A model generated the notes under the pieces. The model worked only from the letters and a program-made list of their open reading frames with translations. It made no database searches and had not been told where the DNA came from. The position numbers and the translations under genes are program-made. Source: Nostoc sp. KVJ20 (GTDB lineage: Bacteria; Cyanobacteriota; Cyanobacteriia; Cyanobacteriales; Nostocaceae). Taken from it: a DNA stretch of 64,000 nucleotides. This document shows positions 29,064 to 38,215 of this stretch, piece after piece. The stretch lies in contig NZ_KV757658.1 in NCBI RefSeq assembly GCF_001712795.1, positions 124,001 through 188,000 of the forward strand, written 5' to 3'. Within the stretch, counting starts at the first letter, position 1. Each line of letters begins with the position of its first letter.

Positions 29064-32000
29064 AATTTCATTGTCTTTTCCATTTGCATTAAGAATAAAA
29101 AATTGCTAACTCTAATAGATCGTAAGCTAAGCTGTTCTCGATTCCGATTATAAATATATTCTATTATCTGGCTCATTAATTTATCATAGTTGTCATATCT
29201 CCAGAGGAATGAATAATCTTGTCTATCATTTCGATGATATGAGTAATCTTGCTGCTGGTAAATCCAATCGATATATTCAAAAATAAATTCTGGATTGCGG
29301 TTTAGAATATAAACAAAGTATAGCCCATTATCATCCATGTGCCGATCGTGCTTCAATACTTGAAGATAAGCTTCCTTTAATATATTAAATTGGTTATCAA
29401 AACAATTAAATAATAAAAGTGTATTAGATTCGTATTCATATTTATTGAATAAGCATGATAGTGGATAATTCTTGTAGTTATCATTGCCAACTTCTAGCAG
29501 AATTTTTACTATCTTGACCAAGATACCCTTTTCTAAGGCACAATATTTTAAAATAAAGTTCAAATCGTCTGGCACTTCATTAGTCTGACTTTCTTTATAG
29601 AGGTTACAAAGTTGATCTAGATGCTCTTCTCTAATTAGTTCTTGAGGTAATAAACGATAAAAGTTAAATAACCACTTCCGTTTTGAAGGATAATCAGCTT
29701 GATTAATAATTTCATAAGTCTTGTCAACATCTAAAATATGAATTAGATAATTAATCAGTCTAAGGTCATTAATCTTCAGTTGCTCCCCCCAACTTAGGTA
29801 ATATTTCATAACATCAATATATAATTGGGGATCTCGATCAGCCAGAGCAATAAACACTCTAGCTACTTGGCTTGGAAAATAGTATGCATTATGTTTTAGA
29901 CGACCTGTTTCTTGCTGAATCTCAAGGCATTGATTAAAGAACTGCTTGTAGTCTTCCAAGTTGTAGTTTACAAAGAAGTCTTGAATTTTTTGTTGCTTAA
30001 GTCGCTCTTCCTCCTCAAAGCTATAGTTGACCAAGAAGTTTTCAATAAGTCGCTCATTTTCCTTATTTGTTATATTGCGGTGTAGTCTTTCTGAAGAATC
30101 ATAAAAAAGAATTTCAGACAGAGCATAGGTTTTATTAGTAAAACGTTCATGCAAATTTTCACCAAATGGCACATTATGACGTTCTAAATGATCTAAATAG
30201 CTTTGAATAATCAAGCAATTAGAATAGCTGCTGGCATCTAAATATGACTCAATAAAAGGAAGCACCTCAGATGAATCTTGGGCAATTATTTCATCTACCG
30301 AAACTTTATAACCTGATGTACTGTAATTGTGAAGAAGGTTAAGCACATCTTCCTTGAGAATAGCCACTTGATAAAGTTGGAATACCCTCTGCCAAATTTT
30401 TTGTCTAAGTTCAGATAGTTCCGGTATTTGTGGTAAGGTGAATTTAAAGATGTTTATCGCTCTCCCTTTCATTCTAGTAGTATCAAATTCTGTAAAAAGG
30501 TAATGTTTAGCTACAGCGATAAATAGCTTTGAGAATAATACATCTTTACCATTTTTAACTCGTTCCCACAGTACATCAATTACTATCTCCTGAATGGCAA
30601 AACCATAACGATAAGATTCGTGATCAAACCCAAATTGTTCAGTCAGAAGGTAAAGCACTTGCGGTATTTCAGTAGGTCGTTTTGTGGCGTATTGTAAAAG
30701 AATATCTAACGCTATTTTGAGATTACTCTCATCTGAATTGTTGAATAACCCTAGTGTGCTGAGGATAGAAGGTGATGGAATATTAGAGTTAGGCTCAATT
30801 TCCAATTGAGAGAGGTCTACTAATTCCGGTTCCATTGAGGAAATGCGGTTATGTATATATACAAGGATGTCTGTTTGCTTGAGGAACCAGAAAACTTGTA
30901 TAAAGTGCATCAGATTTTTTTCGTCTCCTGCATTTTTATATATTTCCCATGCTTGATTAACGTGTGGACGCATTACTTCTATAACTCTTTCACTATCAAA
31001 GGTATTTAAAACAGGATTGAGAGCGTCAACAAGTCGATACTGAAGCTGAGGAAAAAAATGAGTTAGGAGAGTAGCAAACTTAAGTAATCTATCTTTAAAG
31101 AAGGTAAGGTAAAAAAGATATGTAGCGAGAACTTGGTCAGAAACTCGCACAATCTCGTTCTCATACATATCGAGCAATTCTGTTTCATGTAGCTGGCGAA
31201 CAGCCTTCCAAAAAACTTTCTGGCTAATAGTGAATGCTGTCTCAATTGCCTTCATCATGTTTTCGTCTGAGCGATCTACTGTCCTGAAAAATGCAATGAT
31301 TCCAGCAGCTTTTAAGAGATTTTCATCACCTAGTTCGTGCAAATCTCTTCGGACTGAAGAGTAATATTCATCATAAAGATTAGATACATTATTAATACTG
31401 TCAAGCCTATTTTCTTGCTTTGCTAATAGTGCAGCCATGATTGCAAGACGAGGATTTCCTTGTGCAATGTCAGCAATTCTGTGGAGATAGAGAGGATTAA
31501 TAATTTCATACTCGTCCTTAAGAATCTGCTTTATCTGATTTTCGTCCAAAGAGTTTAGCTCTACGCCAGCCCAATTATTATAAGAACACGATAATTTCTG
31601 AATTTTTTCAAAGGCATAATCTCGAACAGTAGCAATAACCTTGATTTTTTGATCCTCACGTTGGTTATGAAGCAGATCAATGAAGTAGTCAAATGAATTG
31701 ACCCGATTGGCATCATCTACCAAGATCAGGTGACAACCAGGTTCTGAGAAATAAACCCGTAGATCCTCAAAAATATCTGCTCCTCGAAGAAAAATACATC
31801 GAACTTGATATTCAGGGTGACTTGCTAAAAATCGATTGCAACATTCGAGTGCCAGTCGAGATTTACCTACCCCTGCTTTTCCAGATACAATAACAAGATT
31901 ACTCTTCTCTAACCCTTGTAATACTTCTTCTAACTCTTCCTCTCGAAAGTGAAAAGTTGTATTAATAGGAGTAGCTGCTTTTTTATTATAAGCATTAACA

Positions 32001-32503
32001 AATTCATCAACATCAATAATTTGTCCTGTATCTACCTCAACCCCTAGCTGCTCTCGTGCAATGCCTGGATACTTTTGGTAAAGGTCATAGGAGATAGGCC
32101 CAATACCAAAGATATTGAGGTTTACTCCTCGCTTCTGGCATTCATCCCTCAGTAAATCTTCCTCATCAGGGGAAAGCATAGAGGTATGACATAAAACTAT
32201 CTCTTGGATTTTTTCAACAGATATTCCAGTTTTTGACTCATCAAAACATTTGTTGAGGTCTTTCTTAAACTTGTTAGTAACCCCTTCTTTTTGTGTTGTG
32301 TATTCTGCAAAGACATACTTTCCATTAGGTAGTACTACTAATGTATCAGGAGTTCCTTGTCTCACTTTGTCAGCACCAATTACAGATCCAAGTGGATTGA
32401 TACGGTCGTATCCTCTCTTGTAGAGGTAAGCATCCGCAAGCTTTTGGAATGTTCCACCATCTAGTCTCAGCAGTTCGTTTTGAATCTGGTTAATTTTTGA
32501 CAT
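29036..32503 (-). CDS. Avs-like protein: Mrr-type nuclease domain plus STAND NTPase
   Basis: 1155 aa as encoded. Residues 10-75 resemble Mrr-type restriction endonucleases (GGTFQKLADAYLYKRGYDRI, then TPDTLVV with Asp53 and YVFAEYTTQKEG with Glu67); the canonical Lys of ExK is replaced by Thr69, with Lys72 close by. A Rossmann-like stretch and the NTPase follow: Walker A VSGKAGVGKSRLALE (about 203-217), Walker B CHLILVDDANR, sensor KVIATVRD. The remaining 800 residues are helical repeats of the TPR type. This matches Avs (AVAST) immune proteins, which sense phage proteins and then activate the nuclease. The gene ends 20 codons after a slippery heptamer. Confidence 0.8.
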   Translation of the reverse strand: MSKINQIQNELLRLDGGTFQKLADAYLYKRGYDRINPLGSVIGADKVRQGTPDTLVVLPNGKYVFAEYTTQKEGVTNKFKKDLNKCFDESKTGISVEKIQEIVLCHTSMLSPDEEDLLRDECQKRGVNLNIFGIGPISYDLYQKYPGIAREQLGVEVDTGQIIDVDEFVNAYNKKAATPINTTFHFREEELEEVLQGLEKSNLVIVSGKAGVGKSRLALECCNRFLASHPEYQVRCIFLRGADIFEDLRVYFSEPGCHLILVDDANRVNSFDYFIDLLHNQREDQKIKVIATVRDYAFEKIQKLSCSYNNWAGVELNSLDENQIKQILKDEYEIINPLYLHRIADIAQGNPRLAIMAALLAKQENRLDSINNVSNLYDEYYSSVRRDLHELGDENLLKAAGIIAFFRTVDRSDENMMKAIETAFTISQKVFWKAVRQLHETELLDMYENEIVRVSDQVLATYLFYLTFFKDRLLKFATLLTHFFPQLQYRLVDALNPVLNTFDSERVIEVMRPHVNQAWEIYKNAGDEKNLMHFIQVFWFLKQTDILVYIHNRISSMEPELVDLSQLEIEPNSNIPSPSILSTLGLFNNSDESNLKIALDILLQYATKRPTEIPQVLYLLTEQFGFDHESYRYGFAIQEIVIDVLWERVKNGKDVLFSKLFIAVAKHYLFTEFDTTRMKGRAINIFKFTLPQIPELSELRQKIWQRVFQLYQVAILKEDVLNLLHNYSTSGYKVSVDEIIAQDSSEVLPFIESYLDASSYSNCLIIQSYLDHLERHNVPFGENLHERFTNKTYALSEILFYDSSERLHRNITNKENERLIENFLVNYSFEEEERLKQQKIQDFFVNYNLEDYKQFFNQCLEIQQETGRLKHNAYYFPSQVARVFIALADRDPQLYIDVMKYYLSWGEQLKINDLRLINYLIHILDVDKTYEIINQADYPSKRKWLFNFYRLLPQELIREEHLDQLCNLYKESQTNEVPDDLNFILKYCALEKGILVKIVKILLEVGNDNYKNYPLSCLFNKYEYESNTLLLFNCFDNQFNILKEAYLQVLKHDRHMDDNGLYFVYILNRNPEFIFEYIDWIYQQQDYSYHRNDRQDYSFLWRYDNYDKLMSQIIEYIYNRNREQLSLRSIRVSNFLFLMQMEKTMKFCGNAKINF
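29096..29102 (-). promoter_or_regulatory. Slippery heptamer T TTT TTA in the Avs-like gene
   Basis: On the minus strand, in the zero frame, the codons AAT TTT TTA contain T-TTT-TTA, the type of heptamer used for -1 frameshifting (the HIV-1 gag-pol site has the same sequence). A -1 shift would continue into the 28692-29063 frame instead of stopping at 29036. Confidence 0.4.
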
Positions 32504-32778
32504 ATGAGTTTACGCAGACAAAGGAAAATAGTCATTGCAATACTTTTGTACTATATTAATCTATAAATCTAGTTAAGATGCGATCGCTATTCATGGAATG
32601 CCGTCAAAAATGCGCTTCACATCCCAAGCAAGGCTAAGACAGCTTTTACACTATCGAGTTAATGCCGACGAGCGTTTATCTGAAAAACTCACTGTTATTT
32701 CTTGCGCGTCAGCGCATCTTCATACAGAATTAGGATTAATAACAAAAGCTTACCTGTAATGCACATTTTAAATTGTAT

Positions 32779-33111
32779 CTACCTTGTTTGTATCGAATTC
32801 GTTTTGGCATTTTGTACTCTCCTTAATAATCGTGCGTGGTTCTTATATCGCTTAAGTTGAATTTCAAGCTGACGGGCTTCTTTTTTACTTGAGGTCTTCC
32901 ACACATAGACAATTTTGAATTCGATGCCGCGTTCTATCGCAGCACGAGTAAATGCTGATCCAGACCCTTGTAGATGCTGCTGAAATCTTTTCTTGAGGTT
33001 CGCGCACGAACCTAAGTAATAACGAGCTTTATGTTTCTCATTACCAAGCGGACGAGATAGCTCAATCAGGTAACAGCAAGGAATTGAGGGGATTTTTCCT
33101 AACAATTCCAT
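32779..33111 (-). CDS. GIY-YIG nuclease domain protein
   Basis: 110 aa, a stand-alone GIY-YIG domain: CYLIELSRPL as the first strand (GIY variant), ARYYLGSCANLKKRFQQHLQG (YIG variant plus the conserved Arg), and a C-terminal EARQLEIQLKRY helix with the catalytic Glu. Similar small proteins occur widely in cyanobacteria and mobile DNA and may cut or nick DNA; the role is unknown. It stands alone on the minus strand between the Avs-like gene and the methyltransferase cluster. Confidence 0.75.
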   Translation of the reverse strand: MELLGKIPSIPCCYLIELSRPLGNEKHKARYYLGSCANLKKRFQQHLQGSGSAFTRAAIERGIEFKIVYVWKTSSKKEARQLEIQLKRYKNHARLLRRVQNAKTNSIQTR

Positions 33112-33357
33112 TTATGGTTTTTTAGGATTATTTTGAAAACTGAGGCGTTAGCTAATTGTGGTGGTTTATGACGTTATGCAGTTGAGCCTTTCTTGCTCTT
33201 ATACCCAAGTGATTATGCTTGAATTACTAACGCTCACAGGCTTATCCTCACCTGTAATAAATATTTGAAACCAACCAGTTTCTAACTAATATAAATCAAG
33301 AACTAAACCTGATTATTTAGAGATTTTTAGAGCTAATACTTCCTGGGGGAACAATCT

Positions 33358-33780
33358 TTAAATTCTTAACTGTTCTTCTGGGGAAAGCTGCTTCCAAGCT
33401 TCATCTTTAACAGCCAGATGCCTATATATAGCACTTCTAATTTGATAGTAACTGGTAGCTGATTTGAGTTTTTCTGCCAGCATTAATACGTCTTCCTCAA
33501 CTGGCGGCTCTTCTGTAGCGTTACTGGTGCTGGTTTGTTCGTTTTGTTTTAGCCTGGAGTTAACTTCTATAGCTTTTTCGCTCTCTGTTGAGGATGTTTC
33601 CTCTTGTGGTATTCCTGACTCAACCACAACCACTTCAGATTCAGCAGTCTCTTCTTGCGGCTGCTCTTTTTCTTGAGATTTGATTTTGGCGTGATAGTCT
33701 GCGATCGCTTGGCCTTCAATCAATTCCTATGTGATTACTCCTGTTTGGTGGTCTTCTTGCCCAGAGTGACGCACACAATT
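33358..33780 (-). pseudogene. Decayed partial copy of the 409-aa protein
   Basis: The 121-codon frame ends LKSATSYYQIRSAIYRHLA...DEAWKQLSPEEQ, matching ILRKASDYSSVRRGLWQYQQ...EEAWKILSDSER of the protein encoded at 35127-36356. Upstream of the frame (to about 33770) the same-strand translation gives EDHQTGVIT, then a stop, then ELIEGQAIADYHAKI, matching EDDHQTGVFTEKLIEE and AIADLYEKHQ of the same protein. It is therefore a truncated tandem duplicate with an internal stop. The acidic Q/E/T-rich centre has diverged. Confidence 0.65.
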
Positions 33781-33818
33781 AATTCGCGGTTAAAATAATC
33801 ATTTATTATCCGCCAGAC

Positions 33819-35078
33819 CTAAAGGCAAGTAACCAAATTTTGCTTTCTTTTAGCCAGACGTGGAGGCGATCGCTCTTTGCTGATTTTGCTTAACCTCCTT
33901 AAAGTCAGCATTTCATTGACAAAAACGAGTAGATTATTATAATTGCAACAAATTGGTAAAAATAGGCATTTTTGCCAATTTTGGTGCTTAATTTGAGAAG
34001 TGATATTGCATTCTAGATGTTCTCTAACTTGCATTCCCACAGCATATGCAAGCAATGGGGGTACCGAATTTCCGATTTCTCTTTGGGCGTGGAGTATTGC
34101 CTCACTAAAATTAAACCAATCAGGATAACTGTGTAAGCGAGCAGCTTCTCTAACTGAGATAACCCGTGGTTGTTCTGGATGGAGGGGACGTAATGCGGTG
34201 CGGTTGCCACTCCCGGCTCTTAACGTCACGCAGAATCCATCCCATTGCAGCTTTTTTGATTTGGATTTAGCTTCCCTCGCACCTGGGGGAGTGTTGATGA
34301 ATTGCTGAATTACTTCTGGTGTATGTGTTGTCGCTGCGAATCCCGTTCTAATGTTAGTTACTATACCAAGATTTGGGAATATTTTTTCAAGATACTTAGC
34401 ATATTCTCCCTTCACCCAATCTGGATGCCATTCTTGAGTGTTTTGCTTGGGGAGTAGGGGGACTGGCAACAAGTCCGCGATCGCATCTCTAACTGTATGT
34501 TGAGGTTGATGCTCCGGCGGTATAATTTCTCCAAACTTAGATGCAACAAAAAACACCCTTTTTCTAGCTTGCGGAACCCCGTAATCTGAAGCGTTCAGGT
34601 TCCATTTGCTAAGGAAATAATGTTCTTCTAGCATTGCTTGGAGGTTAGCAGTAATGCAGCCAAACTTCTGATTTTCAATCCCCGGCACATTCTCCATGAT
34701 TGCTGCAAGAGGATTGAGTTCCAACACCAGCCGAACAAACTCCCCTACCAAAGAGTTTCTCTCATCTTCAACATTTTGCAGTCCGGCAACACTAAATCCT
34801 TGGCATGGTGGCCCACCAAAAACGGCATGAATTTCCCCGTCCCAATTTACGTAGTTCCCCTGAATATGGGCGCGTATTTCCTCCGCCGTCACCTCCCGAA
34901 TGTCTTTGCACAAGACTGTGGCGTGCGGGAAATTATGTTGGTATGTTGCTAGGGCGATGGGATTGCTATCAATGGCGATCGCTATTTCAAATCCTGCTGC
35001 TTTAAATCCCAAGTCAAATCCACCCACCCCGGAGAATAGGCTAACAGCTATTTTTTTGTTTGTTGCTGTTGAGTTCAT
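33819..35078 (-). CDS. DNA cytosine-5 methyltransferase
   Basis: 419 aa from the ATG at 35078, directly before the conserved start KKIAVSLFSGVGGFDLGF (motif I); the longer frame from 35123 adds 15 unlikely residues. Motif IV FGGPPCQGFSVAG has the catalytic Cys (about 92), motif VI MENVPG, motif VIII ARKRVFFVA, and motifs IX-X are RVISVREAARLHSYPDWF and QREIGNSVPPLLA. It transfers a methyl group from SAM to C5 of cytosine in a specific site set by the variable region between VIII and IX. No restriction enzyme of its own is recognisable, so it may be an orphan or phage-type methylase. It is downstream of three unknown genes on the same strand. Confidence 0.9.
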   Translation of the reverse strand: MNSTATNKKIAVSLFSGVGGFDLGFKAAGFEIAIAIDSNPIALATYQHNFPHATVLCKDIREVTAEEIRAHIQGNYVNWDGEIHAVFGGPPCQGFSVAGLQNVEDERNSLVGEFVRLVLELNPLAAIMENVPGIENQKFGCITANLQAMLEEHYFLSKWNLNASDYGVPQARKRVFFVASKFGEIIPPEHQPQHTVRDAIADLLPVPLLPKQNTQEWHPDWVKGEYAKYLEKIFPNLGIVTNIRTGFAATTHTPEVIQQFINTPPGAREAKSKSKKLQWDGFCVTLRAGSGNRTALRPLHPEQPRVISVREAARLHSYPDWFNFSEAILHAQREIGNSVPPLLAYAVGMQVREHLECNITSQIKHQNWQKCLFLPICCNYNNLLVFVNEMLTLRRLSKISKERSPPRLAKRKQNLVTCL

Positions 35079-35126
35079 CGAGATTCTAATTAATGTTAAT
35101 TTCTTGCACTTGGCTTTTAACACATG

Positions 35127-36356
35127 TCAATTACAATCGGAATTCTGCCTGAGTTTTAAGTCTGCCAACCATCTGTCTAACCGACTATTACTAATTGTTT
35201 CTTCTATTAATGGGTAATCTGTAGTAAAGACTTTATATATTCCTCCTGACTCCATCTCGTAAAAGTTGACAATCAACCCTTCACGCTTGGCATTACTAAG
35301 CTTTTTGATTGCTTCTGGAAGCATCTGCCATACAGATTTCCTTTCGGAATCCGAGAGGATCTTCCAAGCTTCTTCTTTAGCTTGTTGATATTGCCATAGC
35401 CCCCGGCGCACTGAGGAATAATCTGAAGCTTTCCGCAATATGTCTGCGAGGACTTCTGCATCAGTTCCTGGGACTTCATTTGTACCGAACATTCCAGCCA
35501 ATGTACTTTCTACTGCCTGAATCTCATCTTCTTCAAAGCCAATGTTTGACTCTTCAGGTTCTTCCAGGTATTCTTCGCAGTCATATTCTTCTGTATCCCT
35601 TTGCCACAAGGTTTCAAGTTCTCGCTGCATTACCTCAAGGTTTGTTGGGTTGACGACACTTTCATCGTTGACAGGAATCAATTCTTCTATGGTGTTAGTA
35701 GGTTGTTCACAAGGGATTAGTTCTTCAAAAGAGCCGATTTCATTCTTGGCTATCTCAGCTTGATGCTTTTCATATAAATCAGCGATCGCCATTCTGACAA
35801 TTCGCTGCGGTGACAATCCGAATTCCTCTATTAACTTCTCGGTAAACACCCCTGTTTGGTGGTCATCCTCCATAATTTTGCCGAAGGTGTAATATCTATT
35901 TCCATCTGGTGTTGCTCGCCAGTTGCCATCTTTTTTTTCTTGATTCATGGCTTTGAGAAACAATCTTCTTTTCTCAATCAGTTCTAACACTAATCCGCAA
36001 GTCAATCCACCAATAGGAATATCTTTCAATTCATCAATTAGGATTTTGTAGTTCACAGAACATAACCGAAGTAGTACCGATATTGGTAAAACCGCTAAGT
36101 GTTCGGGGCAACTGATAAATGCTTGAAAATTCTCGGCAATTCGGAGCGATCGCCTTGACTCAGTACTGCCCTTATCCCAACCGTACTCTTCTAACAGTGC
36201 GCGATATTCTTTTTTGGTGTAAGTCTGCTTGTACTCGTAGAGTAGGAAAGCCGTATGGAGGTACTCTAGGGTACTTTGCTCTATGTGGGTGGTAGGATTG
36301 GAGTCTACCTGATGCTGCTCGACGTATAATTTATTTGCAAAAGTTGTTGTAGTCAT
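35127..36356 (-). CDS. Unknown 409-aa protein upstream of the methyltransferase
   Basis: No family recognised. The N-terminal half is helical (SLRIAENFQAFISCPEHLAV, LIDELKDIPIGGLTCGLVLEL) and contains the motif EDDHQTGVFTEKLIEEFGLS. The centre is very acidic (YDCEEYLEEPEESNIGFEED). The C-terminal part has ILRKASDYSSVRRGLWQYQQAKEEAW, found again in the decayed copy at 33358-33780. It lies 48 bp upstream of the methyltransferase and 62 bp downstream of the duplicated-domain gene, so co-transcription is likely. A plasmid or phage-derived function is possible. Confidence 0.55.
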   Translation of the reverse strand: MTTTTFANKLYVEQHQVDSNPTTHIEQSTLEYLHTAFLLYEYKQTYTKKEYRALLEEYGWDKGSTESRRSLRIAENFQAFISCPEHLAVLPISVLLRLCSVNYKILIDELKDIPIGGLTCGLVLELIEKRRLFLKAMNQEKKDGNWRATPDGNRYYTFGKIMEDDHQTGVFTEKLIEEFGLSPQRIVRMAIADLYEKHQAEIAKNEIGSFEELIPCEQPTNTIEELIPVNDESVVNPTNLEVMQRELETLWQRDTEEYDCEEYLEEPEESNIGFEEDEIQAVESTLAGMFGTNEVPGTDAEVLADILRKASDYSSVRRGLWQYQQAKEEAWKILSDSERKSVWQMLPEAIKKLSNAKREGLIVNFYEMESGGIYKVFTTDYPLIEETISNSRLDRWLADLKLRQNSDCN

Positions 36357-36418
36357 GATATTGTATGCGCGGTCTTAATCTCTAAGACTAAGTTTCCTAA
36401 TTCGACTAGTTGAATAAG

Positions 36419-37006
36419 TCACGCTGCTTTCTGCAAGTTTTTTGATGATGATTTGGAGATAGCAGCCAAGGCATAGCCCAAGGTGTGTTTGTGAATTTTG
36501 GGCATTTTGTGAAACGACATATCCTGACCCCAATCTTGGACTGACTTGGTGCCAATATGTAATACTTGCGTGAGGGTTTTGACACAAGTTGCGCGAAAAT
36601 TGGCGTGAGAGACAGTTTGTAGTACTTGTTGTTCGCTTAACCCTTCGAGGAGTATTTTTTCTAGAAACGTTTGAGCATCTACGAACGGTGCGTTGTATTC
36701 TCCTCTCAAGATGCTATGAAGCTGCTTTGGCACGATTTCGGCGGTATGAATGTAAGCAAGTGAAACTTTGGAGTAGTTGGGTATCCCATCAAAATTGAGG
36801 TCACTTCCCCACTTGCGAACTGTTGGTCTTTGTACACCTAAGACTGCACATAGTACAGTGATACATTTTTTGCGGTATTGTGAGTCGGTTTCTTCTTCGA
36901 GCAGTTCGGGGGGACTAAGTTTGGCGATATCAAAACAGTGGCGTAGAAATTGCCTTGGTTCTAAGCCTTCTTTGGGTAGACTCTTGAGCATTTCATAGTT
37001 TTTCAT
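36419..37006 (-). CDS. Protein of two tandem HTH-like repeats
   Basis: 195 aa from the ATG at 37006 (ribosome site GAGGG upstream; the ORF could extend to 37030). It is built of two copies of one domain: YRKKCITVLCAVLGVQRPTV followed by RKWGSDLNFDGIP, and FRATCVKTLTQVLHIGTKSV followed by QDWGQDMSFHKMP, aligning without gaps over about 46 residues. The pattern 'VL-x-V-x-x-x-T/S-V-x-x-W' resembles a DNA-binding helix-turn-helix. It may recognise two half sites. No named family recognised. Confidence 0.55.
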   Translation of the reverse strand: MKNYEMLKSLPKEGLEPRQFLRHCFDIAKLSPPELLEEETDSQYRKKCITVLCAVLGVQRPTVRKWGSDLNFDGIPNYSKVSLAYIHTAEIVPKQLHSILRGEYNAPFVDAQTFLEKILLEGLSEQQVLQTVSHANFRATCVKTLTQVLHIGTKSVQDWGQDMSFHKMPKIHKHTLGYALAAISKSSSKNLQKAA

Positions 37007-37093
37007 AAAAAATCCCTCACCTAAATGCAATTACGGCAACTCAAGGGTCATAGATACATTTTTGTGTATTCTCTGCGTGGCAATTATGTGAAG

Positions 37094-37558
37094 CTAGCTG
37101 TACTTTGTTAGACGAAACTCTAAAATGTGATTTGTTGTTAGGAAGTAGGTTGTGAAACAGCCAAATCGAACACAAAAGCCGCAATAGCGTTTATCCCTGT
37201 ATGTAAAATTCCATTTACTGTTCGATAGCCTTGACGACTCCAACCAGTCCAGCCATGCTTCAAAAATCTTTTTTCCATCAATACCCACAGCGATGTAGTC
37301 GTAATAGATATGCTGTAAAGCTCGACCACTTTCTAATAAACCATCAAAGGTCTGGCGGACAAACCCTAAGAAGTTACCTAGCGTTGTTCGGGCTTTGCTT
37401 TGTAGTTCAGGTGTTTTAAATTGGTTGTAATCGAAGCTGTAAGTTATTGCAAAAGGAGCAATGGCGCCGGCCTGTTCTTCGATGTATTGCTCCAATTCTA
37501 ATTGGGCGATCGCTTGGTTGTCAGGTAAAACTACGATCGCTCCTTGCAGTTGTGTCAT
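37094..37558 (-). CDS. Unknown 154-aa protein, first gene of the methyltransferase cluster
   Basis: A helical middle (TPELQSKARTTLGNFLGFVRQTFDGLL) and a C-terminal half with many aromatic residues (ALQHIYYDYIAVG, KIFEAWLDWLESSRLSNSKW, RYCGFCVRFG). No family recognised. The frame ends with a rather arbitrary tail (HILEFRLTKYS), so the natural C-terminus may have been altered. It is divergent from the XRE regulator gene at 37704 and shares a 145-bp promoter region with it. Confidence 0.5.
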   Translation of the reverse strand: MTQLQGAIVVLPDNQAIAQLELEQYIEEQAGAIAPFAITYSFDYNQFKTPELQSKARTTLGNFLGFVRQTFDGLLESGRALQHIYYDYIAVGIDGKKIFEAWLDWLESSRLSNSKWNFTYRDKRYCGFCVRFGCFTTYFLTTNHILEFRLTKYS

Positions 37559-37578
37559 GATTATATTGACCTCGCAAG

Positions 37579-37671
37579 GGGTTGACGTTAGCCGTTGCGA
37601 TTCTTCCTGGAAGTTGAGTGCAGCGGCTTTCTGTTACTAATTCTAGTTGTGTTAAGTAAAAACGTCAACCC
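37579..37671. promoter_or_regulatory. Inverted repeat in the divergent promoter region
   Basis: GGGTTGACGTT at 37579 and AACGTCAACCC at 37661 are perfect 11-bp inverted copies, each followed within a few bases by CGTTGCG. One lies before each divergent gene, which fits binding sites for the XRE regulator. Confidence 0.45.
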
Positions 37672-37703
37672 GTTGCGGTAATGCAAATGGTAAAGTTACT
37701 GTA

Positions 37704-37931
37704 ATGGATATGAAGCAGTTAAGAGAGCGGTTAAATCTAAGAACTGTCGATGTAGCTAGTAAAGTTGGGGTTGGAGAATCTTCTGTACGCAATTGGGAGA
37801 AAGGGCGTACTATACCAAAACTGAGAATTGATCAGACAGCAGCATTATGTAAGCTTTATGGGTGTTCAATTGAGGAATTAGACCAAGCGGTTAAAGAATC
37901 CATAGCTAATGCTTCACAATACCAAGATTGA
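37704..37931 (+). CDS. XRE-family transcriptional regulator
   Basis: 75 aa, essentially one Cro/CI-type helix-turn-helix: LRERLNLRTVDVASKVGVGE, SSVRNWEKGRTIPKLR and a final helix with LCKLYGCSIEELDQAV. It is divergent from the 154-aa gene and so is the likely controller of the methyltransferase cluster, with the inverted repeat between them as target. The recognition helix is around residues 27-37. Confidence 0.8.
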   Translation: MDMKQLRERLNLRTVDVASKVGVGESSVRNWEKGRTIPKLRIDQTAALCKLYGCSIEELDQAVKESIANASQYQD

Positions 37932-38215
37932 AAATTCTATATTGTTTTTAGATATTACAAACGAAGATGGAATAGCACTTAACTATTACCAGGCTATTAT
38001 CAGCCGTGTGATTTGCTAGTTTACTTGTCGGATACCAAAAGTAACGGACAACAAGAAATAGGAAGGTGAATATGCGATAACACAGGTAGTAGCAATTACA
38101 GAATGAAAAAGAGAGCAGTTTGAAATTTTGCAAATTCTCAAGGTATTGGTCAGGCAATCGCCCAAGAGGTGTAACTTTGACTATAAGAATTTTTAAGCTA
38201 GTTTCTGCTTCTAAT

